DNA of 64,000 nucleotides, from assembly GCA_001692895.1 (NCBI GenBank), contig KV748221.1:1157056-1221055 (forward strand), given 5' to 3'. The DNA is from Cenococcum geophilum 1.58. Lineage: Eukaryota; Ascomycota; Dothideomycetes; Gloniales; Gloniaceae. The notes under the pieces are model-generated. The model worked only from the letters and a program-made list of their open reading frames with translations, was not told where the DNA came from and ran no database searches. Below, one piece after another: positions 10,801 through 23,428 of the stretch. Within the stretch, counting starts at the first letter, position 1. Each line of letters starts with the position of its first letter. The position numbers were made by a program, and so were the translations under genes.

Positions 10801-13800
10801 GTAGAAGAGAACCATCGCTATATTATATTAAATTATCTAAAATAATATTATTTATTTTGCTAGCCTTATAAATAGCTTTAAAATAGCTTTTATTTATTTA
10901 AAATATGCTATTAGTATAAAAGAGGTAAATATAATTATGGTTGCCAAATGCGCAGATTACTAGCAGGTTGCGCGCAGGCTGCGCGTAGGCTGCGTGTCAA
11001 AAAAACACGACATAGGCTAGTCGGTCGAGTTGCCAAATGACCTTAACTGCGCGCCAATTGCGTCAACCACCAACTATTGAGCCATTGAAAGGGTACCATA
11101 TTTTGCCGATGTAGGCTGAGCATTAATACTATAAAGTCCCTTCGCATCGCCTATGTAGATTTAATAGTGGTAGCGAGTAGCGTAAGTACTAATAGTGTTA
11201 AGCGGTTCTTTCTTACCCCTATTTAGCTTTATAGTAGTAGGGCGTATTCCTTAGCCGTATCTGTTATATAGTCCGCTATTACCCTTTCTAAGATCTTATT
11301 AAGGGTATTCTCTAAGGTAATAGGGCGGTAGCTTCCTAGGAGTAAGTAGTCTGCTTTACCTTCTTTACGTAGAATAAACGTTGTTATAGCTCTTCTAAGT
11401 CTTGGGTAGTAGCCTATTATAAAGTATACTCTAGCTATATCCGTAAGCTAAGGTGCTATTAGTGGTCCGTAGGTCTTTAGGGCTTTATTTAGGATCCTAT
11501 CTGGTCCTAGTGCTATATTATTTAAAAGGCGGCTAATAGTTCTAGCTATTTCTTCGGTTATTATATTACTGTTAACCCTTAGGCGAGTTACTAGTGCTTT
11601 ACCCGTAATATTACTAAGGTCTACTAAAGCTGGTTAAGGGAAAAATCTTTCTATAAGGATCTTTGCCTTCTTATTATTGTTGCTTATAGCCAGTAATTTA
11701 CCTAGTCTTTGCAGGGGCGGAAGGTGTAGGTCTTCTACTAAACGTCCCGCCTTTTTCTTTACCTATTTTATTATCCTCTAAAGACCTTTATTATAGGGGA
11801 GGCTTGGGTTAGTAATATGCTTATTTATAAACCGTCTCCAGCTATTCCTTACTTCTTTTTTTAGGGTATTCTTTAGCTGGTTTCTTATGTCTTTATATTA
11901 TCTCTCGTCTTTAGGATTATAGCTACTTATATATTTTCTTCTTACTTATTATTAGCTAGTAATAAGAATTGCGCATTATGCGGACCATGCGTATTGCGTA
12001 TAGGGGCCCGGTTTTAAGACCGGGTAGTGCTCTTCTAGCCTATTTTTAATTACTGCCTAGATCCTTTCTAGTCTTCGGTTAATTTCCTTAGGGGTAGCTA
12101 ATAAGCCTCGCTTGTTTAGTATTAGGTGGATTTCTTCTAGGTCTTAAAGTTATTGTTTAACTGTGTTAAGGAAGCTATCTGTCTTAAGCTTTCTTATTAC
12201 ATATCTTTTGCTATTTAGTTACGCCTTAATATCCAGATCTAGCTGTATTTGGATAGGGATATGGTCTAAGGCAAGTGCCTATTCTTCTTTAGGTTTATAC
12301 CTTTTAAGTCTCTAGTATAGGCCTTCGTCTATAAATGTAAGGTTAATTATGCTTTTAGTGGTGCCTTATTACTATATAATTGCTCTTAGGGGGGTGGCCA
12401 GCTTAAGGCCCCCGGTGTTTATAGCTCTTAGTAGGCACTCTACTTATTATTTAGCAGCAATATAGATACCCCCCTACTATAGGTAGTGGAGGTTTATGTC
12501 TCCTAATAGGATAAACTCTGTGCCTTTAGTTTCTAGTAAGCTTATTACTAATATAATATTCTCTGTTTATAGGACCCCTTTAACCCTAGAGTTATACACA
12601 TTAATAATCTATACCGGTCCCCTATATGTCTAGATTGTTATTACTATAATATTTAGGTTAACTGCCTGCTATAACTACGAGGATAGGCTAATAGCCTTGC
12701 TAATTATAAAGTATACGTATATAGCTGCTTTTAGTTTATATAGGAGCTAGAATCCTTAGGGGTAGTATATTAATTATATATAGGCATTATAATACAGCTC
12801 TTATATAGCAAGGATATAGTATTTCTTTAGGTCTAGGCTGTCTAGTAAGGGCCTTACGAGACAGTAGTTTGTATTACCGCAGTTATACTATATAATAGAT
12901 AGGTAGCGGACCCCTAGCGAGGGTCCTTCGCCTCTCCTTTATTCCTTGCTTCTTCTATTTTTACTTTCTTTAAGATATTTAGAACTTCTGTCTCTTATAT
13001 CTACACCTTAGTTACTACTTATTTTGTATAGAGCTTTCTATTCCCGTATCTTGTGTTCCTACTAGCGCTTCTATATTTAAATCTGTTATTATCTTTAGTT
13101 CTTCCCCTATTTTTACTAGTTAGCTATATACCCTTTAAGAGTTAGCTACGAATGTTATATTTGCTGCGTTAAGTCTAATTCTTAATTATCCTAGTTTTAA
13201 GCTTGCTGTAGCTGTCTATAAGGGTCTTCCTATAAGGTATCCTCTCCCTTATATTCCCTGTAACCCTTATATCCCTATATGGTCTAGTAATATCGCGCGG
13301 CGTCGCTTCTAGCCTGTTAAGGCTTAGGATAGCTAGCCTAGCCCCCTAGTATTAAAGGTAGGAAACGCTAGAAAGGCACCTGCGCCCCCCTAGCTTATCG
13401 CCTATTGTTTCTATTCGTATAACCTAGCATGTAGTTATTCCCGTAGCTGTTAAGCCCTTACCTTCCATCTTTTGTATTTAATGCAGTCTTCTCTCTTCTA
13501 CGCCTTATATATGCTTTGGTGGCAGTTTACACATTTTATTTAGTTTTAATTTAAGCAATATCTTATATTGTAGGGGCCTGTATAGTGGCCGCAGCACACC
13601 TATACTACGCATGTGGATTAGGTATATCCCTATTATATGCAGCAATAGCATTATTTTAGGCGGAGTCTGTAGTTATAGAGCCTTATATTGTATATAAGGC
13701 CATTTATAATAATACCTTTTTGGATAAGGAGTTTTTGCATTTCTAGTGTATATATACTAATAATAAGGGAGCCATGTGTTTAACTAGCGCCTCCCTAGCA

Positions 13801-14757
13801 AGTCTCTGGCGACCCTTATATTCTTTTATTATTCTTATTATATACTTAATTTATATTTTCCTATTATAGCCATTAAATTCGGGTAATCTCAAGTCCTAGT
13901 ATAAGGCGTTCCGTTTGTTTTACTATTTTATATATAGTTACTATATTATCCACCTGGCGTCCCTTTTCTACCCTAAGGCTTAGGGGAACCGCTAAGACTT
14001 TAACTAGGTAATCTTCGCGGAGTACTTTTATGCCAATACGTTCTTCTAGCCTGTCCCCTACCCTTACGGCTTATTCCTTTGCCTATTAGTCCCTTAGGGT
14101 GACTCTAATATCTCTACTCCTAAGGTGTTAGACTGTAATAGCGTTGTGGACCTTTTTATAAATCTTTATAAGGACTTCTGTTTCTAATTATCCCCTAAGC
14201 CCCTCTACTTTTTCTATATTTAGTTATATTATAATTATATACCCAGATATTGTCTTTAGGGGGGTAGGTTCCCTATATTATAAAAGCATAGCTATGGCGG
14301 CCTAGGTACGGTTCGCCGGTAAGAAAGGGTTTTATTTATTTTTAATTTTACTTAGCTATTAGAGGGTTTAATTAATGGTTTGCTAGAGGGGCGCCTAAGG
14401 TTCGCTAGACTAACGAAGCCATTCTACTAGCTATATTAGTTCGTTATAGCTAACGGTTGCTCCCCCACAACTACGGATACTAGACGCGTCCAATAGGCTT
14501 TATATTTTGTCAGATGCCTTCTTAATAGAGGTCTTTCCGCTTTATAGTGTGGTATTCGCCCGTTCTTATTATAGAGGGCCATTACTAGGCGTGGTTCTGG
14601 TGGACGCGCGCAAGTGTAAACCACCGTCGTTTAACGTGTGCCTCCCCTACAATGCGTGCATCTTAGGGGGATTCTCTAGGTGTTTTTTTCAGGGTTCTTT
14701 TAGTTGGTTTTGGTCTTTTTTGGGCCGGGTGCAGCAAGAGCTCCAGTTTTGTCACTT

Positions 14758-15518
14758 GTATCTTAACTTATATATTATACAGTTAAAATTATATCCTTTT
14801 CCTACTAAATAGTTATAATAGAAGGTATTAGCTTAGCCCTTAAGTATAACGGAATAGGTATTATAGTATTAATTAGACTCTATTCCTACTTTCTAGTAAC
14901 AGTTATAAAAGATATATAGTTTTGAATTAAGGACATTATATAGTTCCCTCCTAAACTTCTTCTCCTAATCTAAATAGAGCTTCGTAAGCTCTATAAGCAA
15001 TTTTAAACTACCTCTAATTTAAGATTAAAATAGAGGAGGTAGGAGTTACATTATAGGCTATAGTAGGGACGTAGGTCTAATCGGTAGAGTTTAAAGGTTA
15101 TTAAACTATGGAGTAATAGAATTCTATACCTACTCTTATTAGGGTATAGTATCTGACGTTAAAGCTATAGGTTAAATTAGATACAGAGAAGTTAAGGGCA
15201 GAGGTAGATTTATCTCTAGAGGTATATTACTTAAATTTTATTATAAGTTAAGCTTCCTTATAGTGCGTAGTTGGTGCTTAATCTCTTATAGAGTTTATTT
15301 ATGCTCTTCTTTTACATTAATAATATACTTCTAAATATTATTTCTAATAACTTCCCTATTTATAGAGACAAATACTTTATACTCCTAAAGGAAGTTATAG
15401 AAGTTTTATATAATATCTTTATTTATAGAAACCTATATTTCCTTTATCTATTTAATAAAGTCCTCCTTTATATAGTACTATAGCATAGTATTATTATATT
15501 CGCTATCTTTATAGTATA
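14758..15518 (-). mobile_element. Copia copy 1 segment (gag-side)
   Basis: This is a continuation of copia copy 1. The reverse complement matches about 16.15-16.9 kb of copy 2. It ends at the gtata duplication (15514-15518) where copy 2 inserted, and resumes at 22860. Fossil; no intact frame. Confidence 0.8.
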
Positions 15519-15685
15519 TATTGGGAATAAGGTAAGCGGTCGTTATATAACGCCGCGGCACTAGCGTAGCGAGGAGTCTTAAGCTCCTCGCCCTTCCTTA
15601 TTCCAATTAAATAAGCTTTATTAACTAATATCACTGTAACCTACTCGAGTAGTTGTTATTAGTGAGTTACCCTATGTAACTAATA
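15519..15685 (+). repeat. 5' LTR of copia copy 2
   Basis: A 167-bp repeat paired with 22693-22859. It contains a GC-richer core (aagcggtcgttatataacgc) unlike its AT-rich surroundings. Confidence 0.85.
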
Positions 15686-17476
15686 CTAATCAGTGGTTGA
15701 ATATATAGTTAACTATAGAGCAGCTAGGTTTTTAAATAGAAGAGACAGTCTTATATAGGGGCGCTATATACGCTTATATGGAATAGATCCCAGCGATACT
15801 ATACTACCTTAGATTTACGGAAAACTAGTAATAGAAGTGTCACTAAGTACTAGGAGATACTAAGTTGCGTCTATTATATAGAACAACCGCGTTTACAAAG
15901 ATTTGGTTAAGTACTTTAGGTCAGAAGTATTACTAAACCTAAGGTCCTAAGTTAACGTCTAAAACGCGTTAAATAACTACCTTAATACCCTCTGTGTACC
16001 TTCGCAGATTCTATTATAGCGTTAACCTACCTAAAGAAGTATAAAAAAGACATTAACCTAGAGATATAGAACACCGATATAACTAACCTTAAAGATATTA
16101 ATTAGCAAGACTTAAACGGATTCCTATTATACCGCATAGCATACTATAAAGATAGTAAGTACAATAATACTATGCTATAGTACTATGTAAGGAAGGACTT
16201 TATTAAATAGATAAAGGGAATATAGACTCCTATAAAGAAGGATATTATATAAGACTTCCGTAACTTCTTACGGAAGTATAAAGTATTTATACTAATAGAC
16301 GGGGGTACTATTAGAGACAATATTTAGGAGTAGGTTATTAACGTAAAAAAAGAGCACGAATAGACTTAATAAGAGATTAAGCACTAACTACGCACTATAA
16401 GGAAGCTTAACTTATAATAGAATCTAAGTAATATACCTATAGAGACGAATCTACTTCTGCCTTTAACTCCTCTATATCTAATTTAGCCTATAACCTTAAT
16501 ATTAGATACTATACCCCAATAAGAGCAGGCATAGGATCCTATTACTTCGCAACTTAACGACCTTTAGACTCCACCGATTAGACCTATATCCTTACTACAG
16601 CCTATAATATAACTCTTACCTCCTTTATCTTAATCTTAAATTAAAGGTAGTTTAAAATTACTTATAGAGCTTATAAAGCTCTATTTAAATTAAAAGAAGA
16701 AGTTTAGTGGGGAATTATATAATATTCTTAATTTAAAACTATATATCTTCTATAACTATTACTAAAAGGTAGAAATAAAGTCTAATTAATACTATAACGC
16801 CTATTCCGTTATGCTTAAGGGCTAAGCTAGTACCTTCTATTATAATTATTTAGTAGGAAAAGAATATAATTTTAACCGTATAATATATAAGTTAAGATAC
16901 TATTTTAAAATAGAAGAGAATAAGTAGTAGTATATATTAGAATAGAGAGAAACTACTTTTTTAAGGATTATTGCTATAAACCTAGGTATCCCCTGGCTTA
17001 ATTATCTTTAAAAACTTTTTAATTAACTTTAGATAATTTAGCGCGGTTTATCTAAATTATATTAAGAGGATTTTAGCCTATATAATTAAGTTATTAGCGT
17101 ATACTAAGGTGTTAAAGAATATAACCTTACTTTTTTTAATCCTATAAATACTTATAAAGAAGTATATACTTAATTAAGATCTTTTATTAGTACCGCTCTA
17201 CGCTTTTAAAAAGTATAATAATTTAACGCCTAATTTTAACTTACTTTAATTAACCCGCCTAACTAATATAATTATAACTAGACTAATTAAATATATAGTA
17301 GCCGTAGTAGGTAATACGGTAGAGGGTATAATTAATAACTATAAGGTAAAGGTAGAGGTCCTTATAGAGGTTTATTTTAAAGTAATTACTAAAAAAAGTA
17401 CTATATTTATAAGAAACTAAATTACTAGTTAACTAGGCATTCTCTTAATAAATAAAAGGAGGTATATAATAAGTTT

Positions 17477-17521
17477 NNCTANAGTATAANAAANNTTNGA
17501 AATTATAANGNTANTATAGCN
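17477..17521. other. Run of ambiguous bases
   Basis: More than ten scattered N calls lie inside copia copy 2. This is an assembly or consensus problem in repeat sequence, so local detail here should not be trusted. Confidence 0.95.
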
Positions 17522-19244
17522 TACTTTTAAAGCTTCCTAGTTTAATATAAAGGCGTAAAAGATCTTAAGGGTAAGGTTAATAAGGCCGAATAGCTTCTTA
17601 TAGATATAGAAATTAAGGACTACTTACCGAACTAATACTTTACTAAGTATAGTAAGGTAGATAGCATATAAACCGTTACTATTTTTAATAACTAATTTAC
17701 GCTCCACTCTATTATAAAGTTAGATATCTTTAATAAGCTATAGGAGAGTTTTACGTTCTCCTTTAATAATAAATACTTAGTAAACGTCTTCTATAGTATT
17801 ATACTAGACACTAGAGCCGCAGGAGTATTTATAATAAGAAAACCTTAAGTTTAAGCCCTTTAGCAGCTTAATAGCTCTATTTAGATTAACTATTTAATAG
17901 TAGGCCAATATACAATTTGTTTTAGTAAGGGTACTATAATCTCTTTTAGCATAATTAGGGTCTAAACCCCCTTAGGGTATATTAATTTCTATATTATTCC
18001 CATAAATACCCCGTTTCTATTTTATATTAAAGATATAGATAAATTAGGTATTAAGCTTAATAACCTTAAGAATATACTCGTTTAGGGAGATAATTAGGTA
18101 CCTATTATGCGCAAGTAGGGTTACCCCTAGTTGCTCCTTTATTAACTAGAAAAGAGTATTACTTAAAGCTACTTAACTAAGTTAAAGTTACGTTAACTAC
18201 ACTATTGCTTTATCTACCTATTTATTTACTAACTACTTAGGGTCCTTTAGTAAGTAGGCCATAAAGTTAAGGTTAAGGCAATTAAGTATTTTATAAAGTA
18301 CTACTATTACTACTAAATAAACTAGAAGTCTTCTAGCTAATTTAAGTTTAGCCTTAAAGATAACTATAACTTTAACTTTTATATTATTATTAACGTTATA
18401 TATCTTAGCGGCAAGCTAGTACTCTAAATTATTAACTTCTTAACCTCCTTTTAAGCCGCATAATTTTTAAAGGATATATTAGCTAGGAATATATAGGATA
18501 CCCTTTAATTATGCTAGATTAATATCTACCTAGGACCCCCTAACTAAATTGTCTATAATATAAAAAAGAGCTTCTTATCTATAGAGTTTTAATAATAGAT
18601 AAAGGCAATAGTAATCGAGGTTAAGGAAGTCCCTATTAAGGCATATAATAGTATTAAAAAAGTAGAGTAATATTACGCGCCATTATACCGTATATATAAA
18701 ATTATTTTTTTTAAAACTAGAGGACGCTAGCGAAGAACTTACCTTATAAATAGCTGTTAAAGCTATTAATAATTCCGCTGACCTAGATGGACTTATACCT
18801 ATATTACTAGTCTTTAGCGCCTACCCTTAAATAACTAATAATTCTCTATTATCTCCCTCTATTATATAATAAGCTAAGGCTATTTATAAGGCAACTAAGG
18901 AGATATAATATCTCTACGCTATACGCTAGGTTAATAACGTACTAGGAATAAGAAATAGCCTAAATACCTTAACTACGCTTAATCTACTACTCTAGTCTAA
19001 GGTACGCATATAGCATAAAAAGGGAGGATAGTTAGGCCTATATTAACTTATTGCAATAGATAGTTAAACTTATACTATTTAGATACCTTATAGACCTACT
19101 TAATTCCGTTTAACTATTATTAAGCCTTACTATAAAGATAATAGTTTTAAGCCTTTATAGGATGCTATAGAAAATGCCCTAGAGGAGAGCTATAATTAAT
19201 ATACTCTAAAAGGCGACTATAATTTTAATATAATTGCAGTAGAT

Positions 19245-20556
19245 CCACGTGGGGCCCATCAATGCGCCGCTCGCGACTCCTATACACGGCCACCGTCCGA
19301 CCAGCGATGCTATATGGCGCTCAAGTATGGGGAGTGCGGGACAACGGCGGAACGCCGGCGAAAAGCCTGCTTAAACCGCTATAGAAGGTCCAGAATAAGT
19401 GTCTCCGCAGGATCACAGGGGCATACCGGCGAACACCAATAGCCGCAATGGAGAAGGAAGCGGCCATTCCCCTAATCCAGCTCCATATTGAAACGACAGC
19501 CCTTTAAAGAGCCGCCAAGACAGCTCCTAATAAGGTAGAAAAGGAATCAGCAGAGGTACTTAATGGTATCTAGAAAACACTAATAAAACGCCGGCGAAAT
19601 GTAAGACGGCTAATAGTACCATTAGAAGCGCTTAGAGACCGTGTAAAGGACTATAAGAATAAAATATAGGGCTTCCTCGCACACTAGAAGGATCGCGTAG
19701 AGCAGGAAGCTGCAATGAACCCCCCTAGGCGTAGCCGGCGGAACGCTGGCAGAGCGTAGACGGAGCGCCGCCATCGCACAGGAGGTCACTAGCACCGCTG
19801 GCGGGCAACCACCCTCATCGCGAAATGGGTAGACTTGGAATGGCGCCGACGGTAGTAGATAAAGGCCAAAGACCGCACAGAAACAACGTGGAGGACCCCA
19901 TGGGGGAAACCCACAATCCCATTATATAAAGACTTAATAAAGGCAGAGGCTATAGCACTATTTCTTCTCCGTATAGAGGTAATAGGGCTTAATGCATAGC
20001 TTGCATCTATTGGAGTACTAGAGATTCTCCTATGGTGCGAATATAGCTGGATAAGGCAAACAGTTCACTATATACTGTTCTAATGCCCACGCTACCAAAA
20101 AGCGGACTTTATAGAAGAATGCGCTTCCGAACGCCTTTAAGAAGTCTTAAACAATAAAAGAAGCGCCTAAGCAGCTGCAAAATGGCTAATACAATTAGGT
20201 GCCTTAACCCAGTTCCGAGCTATAAAGGTAATAGATGCAGAGGATATAAGTAGATACCAGCCCTTCTAAAGATTAGAGGACTGGTAAAAGGACTAGTAAA
20301 AGGAATAATGGCAAAAGGATAAGGGAAGAAGGGGTAGAGTGAGATTGTCCGCGAAGCGCGGCTAGTAAGCTTAATATGCAGACTTGTAGACAGGAAGAAG
20401 GTGAGCCGCCGGCGCTCCGATGTTGGGACGCTGTCGTCTCTCTAGCGTGGCCCGCGATCGGGTTTTTCTCTAAACTAGAGTTTTTCCTATAGAAGGTATT
20501 AGCCTGCGTGGACCCACTAGGGGGACCGGGACGGGCGGTAAATTGAATTTATTATT
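19245..20556 (+). mobile_element. 5'-truncated Tad1-like LINE (C), GC-rich and younger
   Basis: A 1312-bp insertion in copia copy 2 with an exact 13-bp target duplication (aattgcagtagat at 19232-19244 and 20557-20569). Copia copy 1 has the empty site. It contains the C-terminal ORF2 segment typical of Tad1 LINEs: SRLLYTATVRPAMLYGAQVW, then KCLRRITGAYRRTPIAAME. It ends with an A/T-rich tail, so the 3' end is on the right. It is truncated at the 5' side and has several in-frame stops, but its composition is far less mutated than the copia around it. Confidence 0.88.
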
Positions 20557-22442
20557 AATTGCAGTAGATATACCGCAACTATAACGCGGTAGAGGTCGCT
20601 TAAAGGGATTATAAAATCGCTAATATCTTATTAATTTTAAAGAGCAATTTATTGCCGCTATTAAGAATAGAGTTAAGCTATTAATAGCCTTTATAATAGC
20701 TAAGGAGAAGGCTAACTTTAAGCTCGTAAAATAGCTCTAAAAGGAAGATTATATTATAACTCCTAGAGCTCCTTTCTAAGTATTTAATAAGTAAGAGATC
20801 GATGGTCTTATTATAAGAGGAGTCTTTAAATTTAAGAAGTATAACCCTATTAAGTTTAATAAAGTTTGTATCTTTAAGTTAAGGATAGTTAATAAAATTA
20901 AAAGCAAAGCTACTAACGCCCTATTTAAGAAATTAAGGCTTATTATTTAAGGTTATAACAATAATAGTAAAGAGATAATCCTTATATAATCTCCCACAAT
21001 TTAATAAGCTAGTTAGCGAGTTATTATTATATTAACTCCCTTCTTAATAAAGAATAGAATAGCGGTTTATTTATAAGATATTACTTAAGCCTATACCCAA
21101 TTAGAGACACCCCTTTAGCGCTTAATATTAGCATACCTTTTAGAGTAAATTCGCTACTAGTATCCTAAAGATATAATTATAGTTGTGCTTAAGCCATTAT
21201 ATAGAATTGCAGAGGTAGGAATTTACTAATGGGCTACCTACAGTAAGCACTATAAAGAGAAGCTTTTAATAACTACTTCTATATTTAATCCTTACTTCCT
21301 TATTATAACTATAGGAACCCTATTTAGAATTATTAGTATATAAACTAATAATATAATTATCTTAGGAGACGACCAATTCTTAGCCCTTAAAGAGGATAAG
21401 CTAGTAAAGGTAAATCTTATAGTAAAGCTAAAGGAAAAGCTTAATTTAATAACACCATTACTTTTTAATAGATGTATCCTCTTCCTAAATAAGAATTCTA
21501 TTGCTTTACGCCAGAAGGGTTAAGATAAGAAGATTAATATTATTAATATTAATTCCCTAAAGCAAGGATATGTGGAGTAACGCGCTTATAGAGCTTATAT
21601 TACTTCTATCTATTAACTTAAGGCTTTATTTAATCTCTCCATTACTACCTAATACTAGAAACTAACTAAGGATAACGTTCTTACCTTAAATAAACGTCTT
21701 TTCTAGTAAATAAACCATCTCGATTAGGGACTACTCTACGTACCTATTAATCTTCCTACCGCTAAGCTCTTTATATTTATTAATAGATTATTCATAAATA
21801 ATAAGGATTTTAGCTCCTAGTTAGAATATAAGATTATTATTACGGATAAATCTACTAGAGAGAATAACTTTATAATTTATAGCAATTTTATTTATTAGAG
21901 CTTAACTAAAAATAAGCGCGTTACTTAAAGCGTCCTAGCGTTAGAGATATACGGAATAGTTGGCGGAGTTAATATAGCAATTATAATTGGAACTACCCTA
22001 AAGATAATTATAGATTAACTCAAACTTCCCGCTATCCCTATAATTGTATGCATTAACTTATATTCCCTCTATAAGTGTTTAGTTAAGCTTAGTACTATAA
22101 AGGAGAAGCGCCTTATAATTAATATTATAGTACTTTAGCAATCCTATAAGCATTAAGAACTCTTTAAGATTTAATAAATTAATAGCTAAGATAACCTAGT
22201 AGATGTAATAATAAAGGCGAACCTAAATAAGGTACTAGAGACGTTTATTAACACAAATATTCTATATATATAAGTTAAAGGTTAGGTTAAAAGGGAGTCC
22301 CTAGAAATTTTTTAGTTATATAAGGTCTTAAGATATCTAGGAACTTTAACCGGCGGTTAAAGTTATCTAATTAGTTAGATTCTCTTGCTAAGACTTTTCT
22401 AAAGAGGGGGAGTATAATATTCTACAGACCCTAATTCTAACT

Positions 22443-22517
22443 AGCCAATTAGGATTTTCCATCCCTAGGATAGAAAATCGCTATTAGCTCGCTTATAACT
22501 AGCGCCTTAGCGGCCCT
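22443..22517. other. 75-bp hairpin-bearing segment shared with the Ngaro fossil
   Basis: This segment, between the purine-rich tract and 3' LTR of copia copy 2, matches 41831-41904 in the Ngaro element almost base for base. It contains an inverted pair gattttc/gaaaatc and the common tail actagcgccttagcggccct. Such sharing between unrelated retroelement families is unexpected; its function is unknown. Confidence 0.75.
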
Positions 22518-22692
22518 AACACGATACCTACCTACAACTCCTAAGTAAGAAAGCACTACATACTAAGAGGCAAATTTTAGGACAGCGAGACTTATATTAT
22601 AATAGTAATAGTAAGTAAGGAGGATTAATATTTGCTACGCTAGTTAAGCAGTATTTATATATAGGTGGCAACTATAAAAAAAGAGTTGCTAG

Positions 22693-22859
22693 TATCAGGA
22701 ATAAGGCAAGCGGTCGTTATATAACGCCGCGGCACTAGCGTGGCGAGGAGTCTTAAGCTCCTCGCCCTTCCTCATTCTAATTAAATAAGCTTCATTAACC
22801 AACATCACTGTAACGTACTCGAGTAGCCGTTATTGGTAAGTCACCCTATGTGACCAATA
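22693..22859 (+). repeat. 3' LTR of copia copy 2
   Basis: A 167-bp partner of 15519-15685, followed directly by the gtata duplication. Confidence 0.85.
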
Positions 22860-23428
22860 GTATACTATACAGTATAATAGGAATCCGTTTAGGTCCTATT
22901 ACTTAGCAATTATAGGGTTAATATCTTTATTCTATATCTCTAGGTTAATATCATTCTCATACTTCTTTAGGTAGGCTAACGCCATAGTAAGTATAAAATT
23001 GACGGGGTGTCGTACGTCAAAGGTAGGTAGGATTTTTCGGTTTTATAGGATCTCGTAGGTTTGCTATCAAGAGGTAGGCAATTTAAGATATTATTTAACG
23101 CGTTTTGGACGTCGTTTAACACGTTTTAGACGTTAACTTAGGACTCTAGGTTTAGTAACACTTCTAACCTAAAGTATAACTAAATCTTCGTAAACGCGAT
23201 TATTCTATATAATAGACGCAACTTAGTATCTCCTAGTACTCAGTAATACTTCTATTATTAGTTTTCCGTAAGTTTAAGGTAGTACAGTATTGCTAGGATC
23301 TATTCTATATAAGCGCATATAGCACCCCTATATAAGACTATCTCTTCTATTCGAAAACCTAGCTGCTCTATAGTTGACTATATATTTAACCACTGATCAG
23401 TATTAGTCACACAGGGTGACTTACTAAT

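Larger units (their letters stand above)
8893..11111. mobile_element. Minisatellite-packed TIR element, copy 1 (TA target)
   Basis: A 2219-bp element splits LINE B exactly at a TA (TSD at 8891-8892 and 11112-11113). It starts CATCGGGAAAATATT and ends in the near-inverted AATATGGTAC-side sequence ...ATATTTTGCCGATG. In order from the left it contains: a ~21-bp subterminal array, a 12-bp array, a ~125-bp unique spacer, a 20-bp array, a tetranucleotide-derived array, and a less repetitive right subterminal part. No transposase is seen, so it is probably non-autonomous. The same modules in reversed order, between the same kind of ends, occur at 40720-48069. The superfamily is unknown; a TA target fits Tc1/mariner/pogo but is not proof. 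Confidence 0.85.
6964..14757 (-). mobile_element. Tad1-like LINE (B), nearly full length, split by a TIR element
   Basis: This is one LINE insertion bounded by a 15-bp target duplication (gtatcttaacttata at 6949-6963 and 14758-14772). Its 3' end is on the left. On the minus strand, starting from the right, I read a zinc-knuckle ORF1 region (about 13.5-13.7 kb), an endonuclease-like stretch (about 12.0-13.0 kb, GDINLH-like), reverse transcriptase N-terminal motifs (about 11.1-11.7 kb, with ALGPDRILNKALK and GSYRPITLENTLNKILE) and, beyond the insertion, the RT core (8.5-8.9 kb, AYNNIPHERLL and GLPLSPILFLFFISNLL). Removing 8893-11111 plus one TA restores the contiguous reading LSLDISSAYNN across the junction, so both halves belong together. 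It is broken throughout by stops of RIP type and is not active. Confidence 0.85.
15519..22859 (+). mobile_element. Ty1/copia retrotransposon fossil, copy 2 (complete span)
   Basis: The full span is bounded by two 167-bp LTRs (15519-15685 and 22693-22859) and a perfect 5-bp target duplication gtata (15514-15518 and 22860-22864). Without the nested LINE (19245-20556) it is about 6 kb. In the plus direction the order is gag-like region, a protease-like motif near 17.8 kb (ILDTRAAG), integrase-side motifs from about 18.1 kb, a VxxxNSIxxVExYxAPLxR-type segment near 18.6 kb, then the reverse transcriptase region to about 22.4 kb, followed by a purine-rich tract before the 3' end. The protease-integrase-RT order gives the copia assignment. 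It is a broken fossil with very many breaks and RIP-type composition. The two LTRs differ at scattered, mainly C/T sites. Confidence 0.88.
1..23428 (-). mobile_element. Ty1/copia retrotransposon fossil, copy 1 (discontinuous, nested)
   Basis: This is an old copia-type element on the minus strand, cut into pieces by later insertions. The pieces lie at 1-1299, 4740-6963, 14758-15518 and 22860-23428. Their reverse complements align along copy 2 (15519-22859): position 1 corresponds to about 21.5 kb in copy 2, so roughly the last 1.3 kb and the 3' LTR lie outside the window. The 5' end keeps only about 26 bp of LTR (23403-23428) before it meets unrelated sequence. It is heavily decayed with many breaks, and its composition is that of RIP. 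Each interruption is bounded by a target duplication. What is seen is the alignment with copy 2; the family assignment rests on the copia-type protease/integrase order visible in copy 2. Confidence 0.85.

Noticed and set aside
6964-14757. Initially read as two separate LINE insertions
   Set aside because: One 15-bp target duplication spans both, and removing the TA-flanked element restores a continuous RT reading.
14507-14812. 101-codon plus-strand frame
   Set aside because: Lies antisense at the 5' end of LINE B and crosses the LINE/copia junction.
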